Positions 61,881 through 64,000 of a stretch of 64,000 nt of DNA are shown in pieces (the stretch's first letter is position 1; each line of letters opens with the position of its first letter). The notes beneath the pieces were generated by a model. The model ran no database searches. It was not told where the DNA came from and worked only from the letters and a program-made list of their open reading frames with translations. Both the position numbers and the translations under genes were made by a program. The DNA lies in assembly GCF_013410775.1 (NCBI RefSeq), contig NZ_JACCFH010000001.1:2232001-2296000 (forward strand), given 5' to 3'. This DNA is from Sphaerotilus montanus (GTDB lineage Bacteria > Pseudomonadota > Gammaproteobacteria > Burkholderiales > Burkholderiaceae_C).

Positions 61881-63476
61881 TCACACAGTCGCGGTGTTCG
61901 CTGCCTGGGTGTCGGTGTGGTCCGGGAGGACGACCCCGGTGTAGCCGTGCGCCGGGTGTGGCACCAGACGGAGCCGGCCACCAGGGGTCCGGACCGCGCA
62001 GTCGCTGGCGCACCAGAAGCCCGATGGCATCGACGGCATCGGCTGGGTGCAGACCAGCGTGCCCTCGCTGTCGTCCGGCGTGCTGCGGATGTCGATCGCT
62101 GCACCCAGACAGCGGCACTGCACCTCGCCGCGCACGTTCGGCAGTGTCGGCAGCCCGCCGACGAAGGCACTGGCCATGGCGGTACTGCCGACGATGGCGG
62201 TGATCCAGATCGGCAGGCCGTTCACCGGCGGCAGGTGTTCCCACAGCCAGTCGCAGCACGCGGGGGACAGTGGCGAGCCGGCCGAGCCGATGGCGCGCAG
62301 CGCGGACAGGTCGGTGATGCGGCGCAGGTCGATGTTCGCCTGCAGGACGCCGGTGTGGAAGGCCGCGCTGGCACCGAAGAAGGTCACCCCGGTCTCGCCG
62401 ACGAACTGCCACAGGCGCGTCCAGTCGGGCGATTCGGTGCTGCCGGCCGGGTGGCCGTCAAAGAGGCAGAGGGTGGTGCCGCCCAGCAGTCCGCCGACCT
62501 GCAGGTTCCACACCATCCCGCCGGTCGACGCGTACCAGTGGAACCGGTCGCCGGTATCGACCGTGGCGCCGAGGTTGTTGTGCAGCGTGTTGAGCTTGAG
62601 CGACTCCAGCACGATGCCGCCATGGCCGTGCACGATGGGCTTGGGCAGGCCGGTGGTGCCGCTGGCGTAGACGATCCACAGCGGGTGGTCGAAGGGCAGC
62701 CACTCGGGCTCGAACTCGGGATTGCCGGCCAGCAGCGGGCGCAGGTCGTAGGCGCGGCGGCCGGGCCGGGCGAACTCGTCGACCTCGGCGTCCTTGTCGA
62801 GGCAGGGCCAGAGCACCACATGCCCGACGCTGGGCAGGCCGTCCAGCAGGGCGTGGACCAGCGGCAGGCGGTCGTGGTCGCGGCCGCCGTAGGTGGTGCC
62901 GTCGCAGGCGATCAGCACCTTGGGTTCGATCTGGCGGAAGCGGTCGAGCACGGCCTGCGCGCCCATGTCCGGCGAACACACCGACCAGACCGCCCCGAGG
63001 CTGGCGCAGGCGAGGAAGGCGACCACCGTCTGCGGCGCATTGGGCAGGTAGGCCGCGACGCGGTCGTTGCGCTGCACGCCCATGCCGCGCAGTGCGACCG
63101 CCAGCGAGGCGACTTCTCGGCGCAGTTCCGACCAGCTCAGCGACAGCGTGCGGCCGGCGTCCTGCAGCATCTCGTTGCGGAACAGGATGGCCGGAATGTC
63201 GGCGCCGTGCGCGGCATCGGCATGGCGGAAGACCTGTCGGGCGTAGTTGAGCTGCGTCCCCGGGAACCAGACAGCGCCTGGCATGCGCGCGTCGGCCAGC
63301 GCCTGGGTCGGCGGCGTGGGCGACGCGATCTCGAAGTAGTCCCAGACCGATTGCCAGAACCCGTCCAGGTCGGTGACCGACCACTGCCACAGCGCATCGT
63401 AGGTGTCGAAGGTGCGCTGGCGGTTGCGGGTCAGCCAGTGGCGGTAGCGGGTGATCTGCGGCTCGGTGAGCACCAT
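61881..63476 (-). pseudogene. Acetoacetyl-CoA synthetase, C-terminally truncated
   Basis: A frame of 531 codons that follows the acetoacetate-CoA ligase family from its start (RYRHWLTRNRQRTFDTYDAL) through the AMP-binding loop WIVYASGTTGLPKPIVHGHG (about 265-285), HWYASTGGMVWNLQVGGLL and GEVQCRCLGAAIDI up to TQPMPSMPSGFW (about 487). After that the family sequence stops. The last 44 residues are unrelated, and about 120 residues of the usual 650-660 are missing, including the C-terminal lid with the catalytic lysine. It is therefore probably inactive, a deletion or rearrangement product. It should have activated acetoacetate with ATP and CoA, related in theme to the nearby hydroxybutyrate hydrolase. 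An upstream in-frame TTG at 63,515 is an alternative start. Confidence 0.8.
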
Positions 63477-63543
63477 GTCGGATCCAATGTTGGCTGTTAC
63501 AGCGAAAGATGCCAACTTTTTATCAGAAACGGGGCCATGTCGG

Positions 63544-64000
63544 CTATTTCGGTGTCAGTGTCTGCGGCGCTTCGATGTCGATGTACGGCCACCAGGTCAG
63601 CCAGAACGGCGCCCGCCGGTAGCCGATCACCTGCGGTTGCGTCAGGTCGGTGATGAGCCGGTGCACATGGAAGCGGTAGGGCGCGTAGGCCAGCAGCAGC
63701 CGGTTGGCTTCGCGGAAGGCCGCGAGTCGCTCGGGGCCGTCGGGCAGGGCGGTGATGCGCTCGTAGACCTGGTCGAACGCCGGCAGCTGGAAGCGCGCCA
63801 TGTTGCCCTTGCCGACCGAGGCGCTGTAGCCGCACTCCAGCGCGCCCTGTCCGTCGGGCGAACCGGCGCTGGAACCGACGCGCCACAGCATGAACTTGCC
63901 CGCCCGCGTGGACTTGAGGTTCTCGCTCCACTGGCCGACCTTCAGCTCGACCTTCAGGCCCAGCGTGTCCAGGTTCTTCTTGTAGATCTCGTCGAGCTGG
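63544..64000 (-). CDS. ABC transporter solute-binding protein family 5, C-terminal part (runs off window)
   Basis: The last 152 codons of a periplasmic binding protein of the peptide/opine/nickel type (SBP_bac_5). The sequence EIYKKNLDTLGLKVELKVGQ, then GKFMLWRVGSS and YAPYRFHVHRLITDLTQPQV, with the C-terminal WWPYIDIEAPQTLTPK, is typical of the closing lobe of this family. The 5' end lies beyond base 64,000. Transport genes are not visible. It ends 67 bases before the synthetase gene on the same strand. Confidence 0.82.
   Translation of the reverse strand, partial: QLDEIYKKNLDTLGLKVELKVGQWSENLKSTRAGKFMLWRVGSSAGSPDGQGALECGYSASVGKGNMARFQLPAFDQVYERITALPDGPERLAAFREANRLLLAYAPYRFHVHRLITDLTQPQVIGYRRAPFWLTWWPYIDIEAPQTLTPK

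Overview
The window looks like a chromosomal segment of a GC-rich betaproteobacterium of the order Burkholderiales. A Sphaerotilus/Leptothrix-type relative is plausible, but this is inferred only from gene content: a DctB/DctD/DctA set, a YfiR-YfiN-YfiB c-di-GMP module, a double-length UvrA, a 3-hydroxybutyrate oligomer hydrolase and about 70% GC in the core. Base composition splits the window into an imported left part (1 to about 25,341, mosaic, roughly 45-65% GC) and a resident right part broken by insertion sequences and a short low-GC defence gene.

Left part, 1-25,341: I read this as the right portion of a Tn7-like transposon whose left end lies outside the window. Its transposition genes are tnsA, tnsB, tnsC and one tniQ (23,925 down to 19,286). 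No tnsD, tnsE or cas genes are visible. Three related sites of about 21 bp at 25,247-25,332, followed by a short terminal stretch ending in CA, look like the TnsB-binding right end, placed just downstream of a resident ABC transporter gene. The cargo has two blocks. The first (4,996 down to 635) is a low-GC operon: an unknown membrane protein, LspA, a stand-alone DsbD alpha domain, a Sco1/SenC protein, DsbA, exosortase B and EpsI. The second (5,170-19,289) is a high-GC copper-resistance island: CusC-CusB-CusA efflux, the CusR-CusS two-component system, a second outer-membrane lipoprotein channel, a Tat-exported multicopper oxidase, a cupredoxin, a DUF411 protein, CusF and a cytochrome b561. 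A copper-box palindrome lies in the divergent CusR/oxidase promoter region.

Resident part, 25,396-44,023: an ABC exporter and an ArnT-like glycosyltransferase; DadA with a TyrR-like sigma-54 activator; a DUF4382/DUF5666 lipoprotein; DctB-DctD and DctA; the YfiR-YfiN-YfiB operon; a chemotaxis receptor; and an FMN-binding glutamate synthase family protein. dadA and dctA each have a recognisable sigma-54 promoter with upstream palindromes, matching the adjacent sigma-54 activators.

Accessory and damaged part, 44,261-64,000: an Mrr-like restriction enzyme that appears to have lost an internal segment; an AIPR-type abortive-infection gene split cleanly by an IS5-family element; the 1,907-residue UvrA; an IS4-family element inserted inside a palindromic repeat with a 10-bp target duplication; the oligomer hydrolase; an IS607-type element whose TnpB lacks the usual zinc ribbon; a PhnD-like binding protein; SixA; a C-terminally truncated acetoacetyl-CoA synthetase; and the end of a family-5 solute-binding protein that runs off the window. 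I saw no rRNA, tRNA or CRISPR array.
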